Positions 25,036 to 34,191 of a stretch of DNA of 64,000 nt are shown here, one piece after another (the first letter of the stretch is position 1; the number at the start of each line of letters is the position of its first letter). The translations under genes and the position numbers were made by a program. The notes under the pieces are model-generated. The model worked only from the letters and a program-made list of their open reading frames with translations, did no database searches and was not told where the DNA came from. Origin of the DNA: Leadbetterella byssophila DSM 17132 (GTDB lineage Bacteria > Bacteroidota > Bacteroidia > Cytophagales > Spirosomataceae); NCBI RefSeq assembly GCF_000166395.1, contig NC_014655.1, positions 2,046,001 through 2,110,000 on the forward strand, written 5' to 3'.

Positions 25036-25884
25036 TCAATCCTTCTTAAATAATCGGAACTCCAAGGCTACTCTTGTCATATCCGGTTCAGCATTCACAG
25101 CTAATCCATGGATCAAATGCCCCGAGAAGAATAGTACATCTCCATCCTTCACCTTAGCACGCTCCAAATGAGTACTTCCGCCCCAGGATTCAATCATCCT
25201 AACTCTGTACTTATTGCCTTCCACTACGGCACCATCAAAGGTTCTACAAACCTGATCTTCTGAAATCAAGTGACTACCGGGTGCAATAGGCAACGATGAG
25301 TTTTCCGTAACTCCTGCAATAGGAATCCAAAGATTCACAAAAGGAGGTATGTAGTTCGCCTCGTCCACTCTTTCATACACATCCTTATGTGGAGGATTGA
25401 AATCATTAGAACCAGGCCTGTTGATTCTCACAATAATATGAAGCTCCTTTCCATCTTCCGGATTGATATCTGTCAATCCAAAACCCAAAATAGCTTCGAA
25501 CTTAGGCAGTATGGATTTTACAGGGAAGTTAAAATCTTCAGCAAAAAGGTCCCTTGTCCTACGAACTACTTTATAATGGTCTTCACTATTCTTAACCAAA
25601 TGATGGTAATTCTCCAGCACAAAATCTGCAGGAACCTCCAAGTTCAACTCCTCTCGGATCAGAGCCGCAACACTGTTCGTCAAACCTTCTTTTAGATAAG
25701 CAAACTCAGATTCACTCAAGAATGGTTTAACCGTATATCCTTCCTGATACCAATCTTGATGATAAACGATGTCCGTATCTTCGCGAGATAAACGCTCATT
25801 TTTACCACACTTAAACTCAGGAGAACCCTCTACTGAAAATTCATACGACTCATTACCTATCGTATAGCTTAAACGACGACTCAT
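25036..25884 (-). CDS. Phytanoyl-CoA dioxygenase (PhyH)-like 2OG-Fe(II) oxygenase
   Basis: A 282-residue protein with the PhyH-type double-stranded beta-helix. The iron-binding His-x-Asp is in PPHKDVYE (about residues 171-178), the distal His in FFSGHLIHGLAVN, and a 2-oxoglutarate-binding Arg in MTRVALEFRLF. PVNLWIPI-like (FVNLWIPIAG) and APGSHLISEDQ segments are typical. Such enzymes hydroxylate small molecules or lipids using 2-oxoglutarate and O2; the substrate is unknown. The gene has its own terminator (24971-25000), and a 10-bp inverted repeat lies 20-51 bp upstream of the start. Confidence 0.82.
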   Translation of the reverse strand: MSRRLSYTIGNESYEFSVEGSPEFKCGKNERLSREDTDIVYHQDWYQEGYTVKPFLSESEFAYLKEGLTNSVAALIREELNLEVPADFVLENYHHLVKNSEDHYKVVRRTRDLFAEDFNFPVKSILPKFEAILGFGLTDINPEDGKELHIIVRINRPGSNDFNPPHKDVYERVDEANYIPPFVNLWIPIAGVTENSSLPIAPGSHLISEDQVCRTFDGAVVEGNKYRVRMIESWGGSTHLERAKVKDGDVLFFSGHLIHGLAVNAEPDMTRVALEFRLFKKD

Positions 25885-25903
25885 GATTTATATATGGGGA
25901 ATA

Positions 25904-25935
25904 ATTGCGCGAATTTTATAATTTTTTCGCGCAAT
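25904..25935. promoter_or_regulatory. Perfect 10-bp inverted repeat upstream of the PhyH-like gene
   Basis: ATTGCGCGAA and TTCGCGCAAT are separated by a 12-bp AT-only spacer (TTTTATAATTTT), placing the arm centres 22 bp apart, about two helical turns. GC-rich arms in an AT-rich background just upstream of a start codon suggest a dimeric-repressor operator. A minus-strand hairpin after the S9A peptidase stop is the alternative, but there is no U tract. Confidence 0.5.
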
Positions 25936-25964
25936 ACCAATTTACTCTACTAGCTTTTCTTCAT

Positions 25965-28061
25965 TTATTTAGTGAAAGGCTGAACACCTGTATGATAAAA
26001 AATGAAACCGTAAATATCTGCCGTTAATTCAAGCATCTTTTGGGTATTACTTGAACCATGACCGGATTGCGTTTCCACCCTGATCAACAGAGGATTTTTA
26101 CTGGACTTACCAGCCTTTTCTTGCAAGGTTGCCGCATACTTGAAAGAGTGCGCAGGAACCACCCTGTCATCATGATCTGCTGTAGTTATCAGTGTAGCCG
26201 GATAATTCACACCCTCCCTAATATTATGCATAGGAGAATAAGCATAAATGGCTTTAAACTCTTCCGGATTATCCGCTGAACCATAATCGGCTACCCAGTT
26301 CCACCCAATAGTAAACTTATGGAAACGAAGCATATCCATAACACCCACCTCTGGAATGGCTACTTTCGCCAAATCAGGTCTTTGGTTTACTACAGCCCCA
26401 ACGAGCAAACCTCCGTTAGATGCTCCCCTGAGCGCCAAATGCTCGTTATCACAGAATTTATTTTGGATTAAATATTCTGCTGCTGCTATAAAATCGTCAT
26501 AAACATTTTGCTTTTTTAACTTGGTACCCTGTTCATGCCAGCTTTCCCCGTATTCTCCACCTCCTCTGATATTGGCTTGAGCATAAACTCCGCCTTCCTC
26601 TAAAAACGGGATCAACATGGCTGAAAATGCAGGTTGTAGAGTTACGTTAAAACCTCCATATCCATAAAGCAAGGTTGGATTCTTTCCGTTCTTTGGAGTA
26701 CCTTTTTTATAGGTGATAAACATGGGCACCTTTGTCCCGTCTTTGGACACGTAAAATACTTGTTCCGTCACAAATGCTTCAGGGTCAAACTTTACTTCAG
26801 GCTTTCTATATCTTGTAGATTTTCCAGTCTTTAGATTGTAGATATACGTAGTAGATGGATTTGTGAACGAAGTAAAATAATAAAATACCTCTTCATCTGT
26901 CTTCTTACCTTGGAAACCGCCTGCAGTTCCTACACCCGGTAATTGAACCACCTCTTCTAACTGTCCTTGGAGATTCAATCGCTCTACCCTTGTGGTCACA
27001 TCCTTGAGATATGCCACGAATAGTTTCCTACCAGCAGTACTTACAGAAACCATGGGTTCTTTCCTTTCAGGTACCATTTCCTTCCATGCTTTGGACTGTA
27101 AATTATAACTTAAAAGCTTATCATTAGGTGCTTGATCATTCGTTTGAATAATGAGCTCATCTCCCTCAGAATAAACCACGCTATAACTTGAATTACCTAC
27201 CTCTGCGATGATAGGCGAAAAATTCTTCTCTCCTTTACGTTTGTAATAAAGGGCATTCCCTTTTAATCCTTTGCCTCTATCTGAAATACTCAAGAAAGCT
27301 AAATCCTCATCTTCAGACGTATACAAATAATGGAATCTTCTGGGCTCCTCTTTGTTTTCATAGATCAAAATATCCTGGTCTTGAGAAGTGCCTAAACGGT
27401 GATACCATACCTGGTGATTCTCGTTCACGGCAGCAAGGGCACTACCTTCCGGCTGAGGATATCTACTATAATAAAAACCATCCCCTTCCCATGCTAAACC
27501 TGAAACCTTCACCCACTTCAAGGTATCGCCCATGGTTTGCAGGTTCTTCATATCCATGAGGTAAACGGTTTGCCAATCTGAGCCCCCGTGCGTCAAGGCA
27601 TAAGCTGCATAAGAACCTGCTTTATTTAACACGAATTGTGCTAAGCCGGTAGTTCCATCCTTGGATAAAGTATTAGGATCCAAAACCTTCTCTACAGTCT
27701 CGCCCTTTTGCCTATAGAGAACATATTGATTTTGGAGTCCGTCGTTTTTATAAAAATAATTCCATCCCCCTTTTTCCGTAGGTGCTGAATACTTGGGATA
27801 ATTATACACCTCCTGTAGACGTTTAAGAAAAGAGGTTCTAAAGGGAATCTGGTCCAAATGTTTTTGTGTTAATGCATTCTGAGCTTTTACCCATTTTTCC
27901 GTCTCCGGAGATCTGTCATCTTCTAACCAACGATAGGGATCAGACACTTGTACGCCATGATAGACGTCTATTTGTTCTACTTTACGAGTTTCAGGATATT
28001 TCATCTGTGCGTAAATGGCTGTACTTAAGCCAATCAAGGGTAGTAATAAGATTTTTTTCAT
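25965..28061 (-). CDS. Prolyl oligopeptidase family serine peptidase (S9A)
   Basis: A 698-residue exported peptidase with signal peptide MKKILLLPLIGLSTAIYAQ (cleavage before or after the Ala before Gln19). The N-terminal part begins YPETRKVEQIDVYHGVQVSDPYRWLED, the classic S9A start, followed by a seven-bladed propeller (about 90-430). The C-terminal alpha/beta-hydrolase has GYGGFNVTLQP, nucleophile Ser in LRGASNGGLLVG, Asp in TADHDDRVVPAHS and His in TQSGHGSS. It would cut proline-containing peptides in the periplasm. The promoter is unusually complete on the minus strand: -33 TTTG (28112-28109), 19-bp spacer, -7 TAGTTTTG (28089-28082), confirming the ATG at 28061 over the upstream extension to 28142. 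Confidence 0.96.
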   Translation of the reverse strand: MKKILLLPLIGLSTAIYAQMKYPETRKVEQIDVYHGVQVSDPYRWLEDDRSPETEKWVKAQNALTQKHLDQIPFRTSFLKRLQEVYNYPKYSAPTEKGGWNYFYKNDGLQNQYVLYRQKGETVEKVLDPNTLSKDGTTGLAQFVLNKAGSYAAYALTHGGSDWQTVYLMDMKNLQTMGDTLKWVKVSGLAWEGDGFYYSRYPQPEGSALAAVNENHQVWYHRLGTSQDQDILIYENKEEPRRFHYLYTSEDEDLAFLSISDRGKGLKGNALYYKRKGEKNFSPIIAEVGNSSYSVVYSEGDELIIQTNDQAPNDKLLSYNLQSKAWKEMVPERKEPMVSVSTAGRKLFVAYLKDVTTRVERLNLQGQLEEVVQLPGVGTAGGFQGKKTDEEVFYYFTSFTNPSTTYIYNLKTGKSTRYRKPEVKFDPEAFVTEQVFYVSKDGTKVPMFITYKKGTPKNGKNPTLLYGYGGFNVTLQPAFSAMLIPFLEEGGVYAQANIRGGGEYGESWHEQGTKLKKQNVYDDFIAAAEYLIQNKFCDNEHLALRGASNGGLLVGAVVNQRPDLAKVAIPEVGVMDMLRFHKFTIGWNWVADYGSADNPEEFKAIYAYSPMHNIREGVNYPATLITTADHDDRVVPAHSFKYAATLQEKAGKSSKNPLLIRVETQSGHGSSNTQKMLELTADIYGFIFYHTGVQPFTK

Positions 28062-28081
28062 TAAGTAATAGTTTTCCTTTG

Positions 28082-28112
28082 CAAAACTAGAAATTCCCAC
28101 CCTTTGTCCAAA
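28082..28112 (-). promoter_or_regulatory. Full Bacteroidota promoter of the S9A peptidase
   Basis: Minus strand: TTTG (28112-28109), 19-bp spacer, TAGTTTTG (28089-28082), an exact match to TTTG-N19-TAnnTTTG. Confidence 0.78.
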
Positions 28113-28167
28113 AAAAATGCAAGAGAATACAACCTTTTCCATTGAAAAACATCTAAGTGAAAAACCT

Positions 28168-28196
28168 TTTGTTACAAAGGTCCGTTATTACATTTG
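28168..28196 (+). promoter_or_regulatory. Promoter of the TonB-C/TPR gene
   Basis: TTTG (28168-28171), 17-bp spacer, TACATTTG (28189-28196), 26 bp before the ATG at 28222. Divergent from the S9A promoter. Confidence 0.7.
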
Positions 28197-28221
28197 TACA
28201 AGAATACATAACTGGTTACAT

Positions 28222-29214
28222 ATGCGCCTATTTCTGCTTGGTCTTATATTGATCCACTTTTCTGCTATAAGTCAGCGTACCGTACCTCCGGGACTTCTGA
28301 AAAATTGGAAAAAAACAGATATTACGAGAATTGACGGAAGTCCCTATTATGACCCTGAAACACTCAATGTAGATTTTGATCTGAACTTCGTTTCGAAAGA
28401 TTCAGTAGATCTTTTCAATAGCGGGCGCTTACAGCGGATTCGCTATCAAGTCTTAGAGGACAGTATCATAAAAGTATCTACTTTGAGAATGAAGATAGAA
28501 GAACTATCTGAAATCAAACTGGTATTGACCGCATTAGAATCAGATGAATTAGATTTCCGACTAATCCTTTCCCCAAAACACCTATATGACCTAACGTATA
28601 CCCCAGAGGCTTATAAGGCGAAGAACGGAGAAGTCGTATTTATTTCTGAATCAGGCAGAGTGGAACCTCAGTTTCGCCATAAAACCATGACACCCGTAGA
28701 TTTCATCTTTGAAAACTTCGGATTTCCAGAATATAGAAAAGGAGGATTTGTGGTAAGGTTTGTAGTCACTTCCAAAGGAGACGTTACAGGAGTAAAGGTG
28801 GTAGCCTCTTCGAACAATAGATTTAACGACAAATTGATACAAGCTGTATTAAAGACAAAAGGACTTTGGGAGCCGGCTGAATTCAAAGGAGAAAAGGTTA
28901 GCGTGGAAATGGAATATGACTTTAATCTGGGTTATGAAGACAGAAAGATTACTTCTCAAGTAGATTCTATTGCTTATAGCAAGATGTACTTAGATTATGG
29001 AACAAACTTTATTAAGGATGGTGCCTATAGAAGTGCATTTAACTACCTAAAGAAATCTATAGACTATAACCCCCTGAATATAGACGCCTACTTTAAACAT
29101 GCAGAAGTATCCTTTGCTTTGAAAAGAAAAGAAGACGGCTGTGAAAGTCTCTCGTATTTACTTCTTTTGGAACAGAAGAAAGCCGTACCATTGTACGAAA
29201 AATACTGTAAATAG
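28222..29214 (+). CDS. Exported TonB-C-like domain protein with TPR
   Basis: A 330-residue exported protein. Signal peptide MRLFLLGLILIHFSAIS is followed by Gln18. The middle holds a TonB C-terminal-like domain (about residues 165-237: GFVVRFVVTSKGDVTGVKVV, then KTKGLWEPAEFKGEKV), recognisable by the GxV-x-G-x-V pattern and the W-x-P-A segment. The C-terminus (about 255-325) has a TPR-like helix pair (GAYRSAFNYLKKSIDYNPLN, then AYFKHAEVSFALKRKEDGC). It lacks the N-terminal membrane anchor of true TonB, so it is more likely a periplasmic protein using the fold for protein binding. The ATG at 28222 is set by the promoter. Divergent from the S9A peptidase. Confidence 0.78.
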   Translation: MRLFLLGLILIHFSAISQRTVPPGLLKNWKKTDITRIDGSPYYDPETLNVDFDLNFVSKDSVDLFNSGRLQRIRYQVLEDSIIKVSTLRMKIEELSEIKLVLTALESDELDFRLILSPKHLYDLTYTPEAYKAKNGEVVFISESGRVEPQFRHKTMTPVDFIFENFGFPEYRKGGFVVRFVVTSKGDVTGVKVVASSNNRFNDKLIQAVLKTKGLWEPAEFKGEKVSVEMEYDFNLGYEDRKITSQVDSIAYSKMYLDYGTNFIKDGAYRSAFNYLKKSIDYNPLNIDAYFKHAEVSFALKRKEDGCESLSYLLLLEQKKAVPLYEKYCK

Positions 29215-29221
29215 CACTTAT

Positions 29222-29258
29222 AAGGGCAGATAGCACTGCCCTTTCCCGTTCAGGGAAA
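29222..29258 (+). terminator. Overlapping hairpins after the TonB-C/TPR gene
   Basis: AAGGGCAG / CTGCCCTT (6-nt loop) and TTTCCC / GGGAAA (5-nt loop) overlap at 29242-29243 and are mutually exclusive. There is no long U tract, so termination efficiency is uncertain. Confidence 0.4.
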
Positions 29259-29393
29259 CATGCATACCTTCCAATACCTGAGCTTACTTATCAGGATAAA
29301 AATCTATTTATTTCTTTAATCTGCGGATGCATCGTCCTATCTTTACGATAAGATGGGAGAATACTGCCCTATCACATCATTTTATTATCTACT

Positions 29394-30626
29394 ATGAAAT
29401 TAAACGTTACTGCTAAGATCTTCATCGGCATGGCTCTTGGTATAATTGTGGGTTACATCATTAACCAGAGCTTTTCTTCAGAATCAATTGAACAATGGAG
29501 CAATTACCTTAACCTATTAAGTACCATCTTCCTTCGCCTGATCAAAATGATCATCGGGCCACTAGTGTTCTCTATTTTAACCGTAGGTATCGCGAAGCTT
29601 GGCGACTTCAAACTCGTAGGTAGAATAGGACTTAAAACCTTAGGTTACTTTTATTTCGCCACAATTCTTTCATTAATTACAGGTCTAATTGCGGTGAATA
29701 TCCTTAAACCTGGCGCAGGAATGCATGGAAAACTTCCTGATGCAGGAGTGTCTACGGGGATAGAATCAAAGAAAATGACCATCAATAACTTTATTGAGCA
29801 CTTAATCCCTGAAAGTATTTTCGAAGCTTTAGCTACAAATGAAATCCTTCAAATTGTAATCTTTGCTATTTTCTTCGGAATTGGTACAGCAGCTATAGGT
29901 GATAAAGGCAAAGTGATCATCAAAGGACTAGATTCTATTTCCGAAATCATGTTCAAAGTAGTGAACTACGTTATGGAATTTGCTCCGTACGCCGTATTTG
30001 GTGCGGTTGCCAGAGTAGTGGCACAAAAAGGCTTAGGAATTCTAAGTGATTATCTATACCTGATCATTTGCTTCTTCGCTACACTTATCTTCTTCCTTGT
30101 AGTGGTATTGCCGGCTATTTGTTTTGTGGCCAAAGTTCCTTACTGGAAATTGATGTCATACGTAAAAAATGCCCTTTTCCTATCCTTCGGAACCGCAAGC
30201 TCTGAAGCTTCAATGCCTATGCAGATAGAAAAATTGAAAGAATTTGGAATTCCTGAAAGGATAGTCAGCTTTGTTTTACCCCTTGGTTATTCCTTTAACC
30301 TAGATGGGTCAATGATGTATATGACCTTTGCCACGGGTTTCATCGCTCAGGCCTATGGCATTGATCTCTCCTTAGGACAACAAGTCACCATGTTATTAAC
30401 ACTTCTTATCACTAGTAAAGGAATTGCCGGAGTTCCTCGCGCTTCCCTAGTGGTTATCGCCGGAACCATGGCCATGTTTGACCTACCAGCAGAAGGACTT
30501 GTTCTTCTTTTTGCTGTAGACTGGTTGTTAGACATGGGTAGATCTGCAACATCCGTAGCCGGAAATGCCGTAGCTACTGCAGTGGTGGCGAAGTGGGAAG
30601 GAGAATTGAAACCTAACGCCAATTAA
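29394..30626 (+). CDS. Dicarboxylate/amino acid:cation symporter (DAACS)
   Basis: A 410-residue membrane transporter of the glutamate/aspartate and C4-dicarboxylate:cation symporter family (GltP/DctA type). About eight membrane segments and two re-entrant hairpins are expected. Signatures include MIIGPLVFSILTVGIAKLGD, the serine-rich AFGTASSEASMPMQIEKL hairpin, YSFNLDGSMMYMTFATGFIAQ (the NMDGT-like ion site, here NLDGS) and DMGRSATSVAGNAVATAVV with the substrate-binding Asp/Arg. A TATCTTTA element lies at 29338-29345. The next gene, a serine peptidase, starts 2 bp after the stop, so peptide hydrolysis and amino-acid uptake may be co-expressed. Confidence 0.95.
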   Translation: MKLNVTAKIFIGMALGIIVGYIINQSFSSESIEQWSNYLNLLSTIFLRLIKMIIGPLVFSILTVGIAKLGDFKLVGRIGLKTLGYFYFATILSLITGLIAVNILKPGAGMHGKLPDAGVSTGIESKKMTINNFIEHLIPESIFEALATNEILQIVIFAIFFGIGTAAIGDKGKVIIKGLDSISEIMFKVVNYVMEFAPYAVFGAVARVVAQKGLGILSDYLYLIICFFATLIFFLVVVLPAICFVAKVPYWKLMSYVKNALFLSFGTASSEASMPMQIEKLKEFGIPERIVSFVLPLGYSFNLDGSMMYMTFATGFIAQAYGIDLSLGQQVTMLLTLLITSKGIAGVPRASLVVIAGTMAMFDLPAEGLVLLFAVDWLLDMGRSATSVAGNAVATAVVAKWEGELKPNAN

Positions 30627-30628
30627 AT

Positions 30629-32758
30629 ATGAAAAGAATCCTTGTACTACTCCTCCTTTTGCCCGGGGTTATCCTAGCGCAAAAGGACAAGATCTTAGTG
30701 AGCGACTTGACTAAGATCCAACAAGTAAGCGGTATTACAGCCGCAAAAAACAAAGTCGTATACACCGTTAATTCCATAGTCAAAAACGAGGACAAGCCTC
30801 TGGAATATGACTATATCAATAAACTTTATCTCCTTTCTGAGGACCGAAAAAGCAGTATTGCCCTAACTCAAGGTAAGGAAGGAGTGGGTCAGGCAGAGAT
30901 CTCTCCTGATGGCAAGATGATAGCTTTTGTACGAAGAGTTAAAGACAAATCACAAATCTTTATCTTACCTCTTTCAGGCGGTGAGCCTTGGCAACTAACC
31001 CACTCTAAATACGGTGCTAGTAGCCCTAAATTTTCACCGGATGGTAAAAGAATTCTCTATAGTGGCGGTATCCGTTTAGAGGAATTAGTGAATGACTCTC
31101 TTCTTAACCCACAAAAAGGACTTCCCGCATTTTCACTGGAAAAGCCTGGATTTGAAAAAGATTCCTACCTGTTAAAGGGATCTAAGGTAAAACCAAATCC
31201 CGATGGAAACCTAGAGGAAATTAGAGCATACCTAAACAAAAGCACGGAAGACAAGAAAACTAGAGTATTTACGCGCTTGAATTTCCAGGGTGAAGCAAAC
31301 TTAAACGGGGATATTTCCTTCTCTCACCTTTTTGAAATCGAAGTAAAAGAAAATGCTCAGGCAAGAGCCCTGACTTCAGGTTTTGCCTCGTACAATGGTG
31401 CAAATTACGCTCCTGATGGTAGAAGCATATTTGTAAGTACTGCAAAGGATGCAGATGAACATCCGGATAGAGAAAGTGAAAACAAAATTGTTCAGATCCA
31501 ACTATCTGACCTTTCTCAAAAAGTCATTCTTAGTAAAAACGAGACGGCATTTAGAGGCTTCTCTCTATCCCCTTCAGGAAAAAAAGCGGCAACCGTCATT
31601 TCTGGCACCAACGGCCTATCATACGGTAAACTTGCTATTGTCAATTCTGATGGAAGCCAACTGAAAGAAATCGACTTTGATCGTGTGCCTTCTGGCTTCA
31701 ATTGGACACCAGATGAGAAATTCTTGTATTTTACAGCACAATCCAATGGAGGTAGTCCTATCTTCCGATTAGAATTAAGCAGCGGTAAAGTGACCCGTCT
31801 AACCGACTACGATACCGGAATCGCCCAACTAACCCTTTTAGATAGCGGAGAATGGGTATATGCAAGAACAGGGGCTGATAACCCTAATGAACTTTATATT
31901 GCCTCTGCGGACTTAAAGACAAAAACTCGAGTATCTGATCTTAACGATCATTGGTTGAAGAATAAAATCCTAAGCGTTCCTGTAAAACAGATCTACAAGA
32001 ACTCTAAAGGACAAGACATAGAGTTTTGGGTAATGAAGCCTGCAAATTATAAAGAAGGCCAAAAGTATCCTGTAGTACTTCAATTACACGGAGGACCTAC
32101 GGCGATGTGGGGACCGGGAGAAGGCTCTATGTGGCATGAATTCCAATACTTTGCTGCTATGGGCTATGGCGTAGTTTTCCCTAACCAAAGAGGATCAGGA
32201 GGCTACGGAAAGGACTTCCAGTTCTCCAATTATAGAGATTGGGGAAAAGGACCTCAAGAAGATGCTTTAGGAGCCCTGGATATGGCTTGCAAAGAGTCTT
32301 GGGTTGACAAAGATAAATTAGTGATCACAGGAGGTTCTTACGCCGGATATTTGACGGCTTGGATTATCGCCCACGATCATAGATTCAAAGCAGCATTTGC
32401 ACAAAGAGGAGTATATGATTTAAGTACATTTATGGGAGAAGGAAACGCCTGGAGATTAACTCCTAACTATTTCGGACTTCCTTGGGAAAAAGAAGAAGAG
32501 ACTAAAATTCGCGAAAACTCTCCTTTTACCTATGTTGATAAGATTAAAACTCCTTTCTTAATCAAGCACGGAGATAACGACCTAAGGACAGGGGTTATCC
32601 AATCAGAAATGATGTACAAAAGCTTGAAATACCTAGGTAGAGATGTAGAATACGTGAGATATCAAGGTGCTACGCACGAACTTTCCAGAACAGGTAATGT
32701 GAGGCAAAGAATCGATAGAATCTTGAGAATTCATGAATTCTTCCAGAGATATATCTAA
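30629..32758 (+). CDS. S9 family peptidase (acylaminoacyl/dipeptidyl-peptidase type)
   Basis: A 709-residue exported serine peptidase. Signal peptide MKRILVLLLLLPGVILA, then Gln18. The N-terminal part (about 30-440) is a WD40-like beta-propeller with ISPDGKMIAFV and FSPDGKRILYSGG repeats. The C-terminal alpha/beta-hydrolase has QLHGGPTAMWG, RGSGGYGKDFQ, the nucleophile Ser in TGGSYAGYLTAW, Asp in HGDNDLRTGV and His in GATHELSR. It is likely periplasmic and acts on short peptides. It is co-transcribed with the symporter (2-bp gap). Its terminator is interrupted by an IS3 element right after the stop codon. Confidence 0.95.
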   Translation: MKRILVLLLLLPGVILAQKDKILVSDLTKIQQVSGITAAKNKVVYTVNSIVKNEDKPLEYDYINKLYLLSEDRKSSIALTQGKEGVGQAEISPDGKMIAFVRRVKDKSQIFILPLSGGEPWQLTHSKYGASSPKFSPDGKRILYSGGIRLEELVNDSLLNPQKGLPAFSLEKPGFEKDSYLLKGSKVKPNPDGNLEEIRAYLNKSTEDKKTRVFTRLNFQGEANLNGDISFSHLFEIEVKENAQARALTSGFASYNGANYAPDGRSIFVSTAKDADEHPDRESENKIVQIQLSDLSQKVILSKNETAFRGFSLSPSGKKAATVISGTNGLSYGKLAIVNSDGSQLKEIDFDRVPSGFNWTPDEKFLYFTAQSNGGSPIFRLELSSGKVTRLTDYDTGIAQLTLLDSGEWVYARTGADNPNELYIASADLKTKTRVSDLNDHWLKNKILSVPVKQIYKNSKGQDIEFWVMKPANYKEGQKYPVVLQLHGGPTAMWGPGEGSMWHEFQYFAAMGYGVVFPNQRGSGGYGKDFQFSNYRDWGKGPQEDALGALDMACKESWVDKDKLVITGGSYAGYLTAWIIAHDHRFKAAFAQRGVYDLSTFMGEGNAWRLTPNYFGLPWEKEEETKIRENSPFTYVDKIKTPFLIKHGDNDLRTGVIQSEMMYKSLKYLGRDVEYVRYQGATHELSRTGNVRQRIDRILRIHEFFQRYI

Positions 32759-32808
32759 AAAAAGGTGGTCTAATTTGGACTGCCCCCCAAAAGTTGGAGG
32801 GTTAAAAA

Positions 32809-33599
32809 TTAAGTTTCTGAGAAATGAGTTCGATATTGAATCGGGCTCATTTTTTTTAGGTTTGACTTTATTCTTTCATGATTGTAATAGTAAATATAGT
32901 TTTTGATTTGATTCTTTAGCTCTTCTATGGAGTCGATTTTCTGGATGTAAAACATTTCTGCTTTCAGTGTTCCAAAGAAGTTTTCAATAATGGCATTGTC
33001 TAAGCAGTTGCCTTTTCTCGACAAGCTCTGAACGATTCCCTTTTTCTTGAGTAGAGATTGGAATTGTTTCATTTGGTACTGCCAGCCCTGATCAGAGTGC
33101 AATAGTAGCTGAGTGCCGTTAGGGATCTTTTTGAATGCCTTTTTGAGCATATCTACTACCTGGCCAAAAACAGGACGTTCACTTAACTGATAATTTCTTG
33201 ATTATAAAGATCCATAATGGGTGATAAATAAAGTTTTTTGTCTCGAACTTTAAATTCTGTGATGTCTGTTACCCATTTCTGATTTGGCCGATCCGCTTTA
33301 AAGTTACGTTGTAAAATATGAGGTGCTATTTTACCTTGATCTCCCCGATACGACTGGTATTTCTTCCTTCGAATCAAGCTCTTCAATCCCAATAAACTCA
33401 TCAACTTTAAAACCGTTTTATGGTTGATGATCCGGCCTAGCTTTCGCAGCTCATCTGTAATCCTTCTGTAGCCATAACGCCCTTTATGCTTATGATAAAT
33501 GCATTTAATGAGCTCCTTTAGCTCACGGTACTTGTCGCTTTTACTGCAGAGTTGATGATAATAAAAGCTACTTCTAGCCATATGAGAGCAATCTAACAA
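32809..33599 (-). pseudogene. IS3-family transposase OrfB (DDE), frameshifted
   Basis: OrfB of an IS3/IS150-type element. The N-terminal part (33183-33599) has the HTH_21-like region (RYGYRRITDELRKLGR) and the first catalytic Asp in QKWVTDITEFKV. The C-terminal part (32809-33150) has the second Asp in LLHSDQGWQYQ and the Glu in LDNAIIENFFGTLKAEMF. The frame breaks at about 33183. DLYNQEIIS runs into a stop, while the next frame continues QLSERPVFGQVVDMLKK. Losing one copy of a 7-bp tandem repeat TATCAGT-TATCAGT (encoding IISYQLS) explains the junction exactly. Upstream of 33599 the frame is open further (RLRPEFNLQLLLDCSHM), as expected for OrfAB made by -1 frameshifting. The DDE domain is interrupted, so this copy should not transpose itself. 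Confidence 0.9.
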
Positions 33600-33609
33600 T
33601 AACTGTAGA

Positions 33610-34152
33610 TTAAACTCTGGCCTTAATCTTGTATGGCTTTTGCGATTGTCCGCGGCGTTGTTCCTCCTCGGCTTGAATTAAGGCTCTCAACTTTTTTAGA
33701 AAAGCATTCTCACAACGTAAACGTTCGTTTTCTAATTCTAGCTCTTCTAATCTCGTTAAAGGTGCTTTGGGTTTGCGATTCATAGTTATGGGACGGCCTT
33801 TGGGTTTGCTTTCTAAACCGTTGATACCAAAGGTAGCAAAATTCCTTTGCCAAGTGATTATGGTTGAGTCACTTGGAATACGAAATCTCAATCGCGCATC
33901 CTTTAAACTTAAATTCTCATTTTCGATAGCCTTTAAAACATTGAGTTTAAAAGATGAACTATAAGTCCGATTGCTCACCTTAGGTTCCAGACCTTTTAAA
34001 CCACCTATTTCATACTCTTGTAACCACTTCCGTAAAAGAACTTCGTTAATCCCCACGCTGTCACTTACTCTTACTATTGATTGATGTTTTTCTAAAACAT
34101 CTTTTACACATCTTAGCTTAAACGCTAGATCATACTTTACTTTCCTGCTCAT
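33610..34152 (-). CDS. IS3-family transposase OrfA (HTH)
   Basis: A 180-residue DNA-binding protein of an IS3/IS150-type element. It has two helix-turn-helix units (about 1-60, with VSDSVGINEVLLRKWLQEYE, and 62-115, with LSLKDARLRFRIPSDSTIITWQRNF), then a leucine-zipper-like C-terminus (LEELELENERLRCENAFLKKL). OrfA binds the terminal repeats and, after -1 frameshifting near an A4G motif at its 3' end, would give the OrfAB transposase. The reading frame itself is intact. Confidence 0.9.
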   Translation of the reverse strand: MSRKVKYDLAFKLRCVKDVLEKHQSIVRVSDSVGINEVLLRKWLQEYEIGGLKGLEPKVSNRTYSSSFKLNVLKAIENENLSLKDARLRFRIPSDSTIITWQRNFATFGINGLESKPKGRPITMNRKPKAPLTRLEELELENERLRCENAFLKKLRALIQAEEEQRRGQSQKPYKIKARV

Positions 34153-34191
34153 AAAAATGCCCCAATTAGTGTCTAACTTTTTGGGGGCACT

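Larger units (their letters stand above)
32776..34191 (-). mobile_element. IS3-family insertion sequence
   Basis: Element of about 1416 bp with imperfect terminal repeats (left ACTGCCCCCCAAAAGTTGGA, right reverse complement AGTGCCCCCAAAAAGTTAGA) flanked by direct repeats CTAATT at 32770-32775 and 34192-34197. It carries orfA and a frameshifted orfB. The exact ends are uncertain by up to three bases because the left end has three extra bases. Confidence 0.88.

Noticed and set aside
28062-28142. N-terminal extension of the S9A peptidase
   Set aside because: It covers the complete promoter and would abolish the signal peptide.
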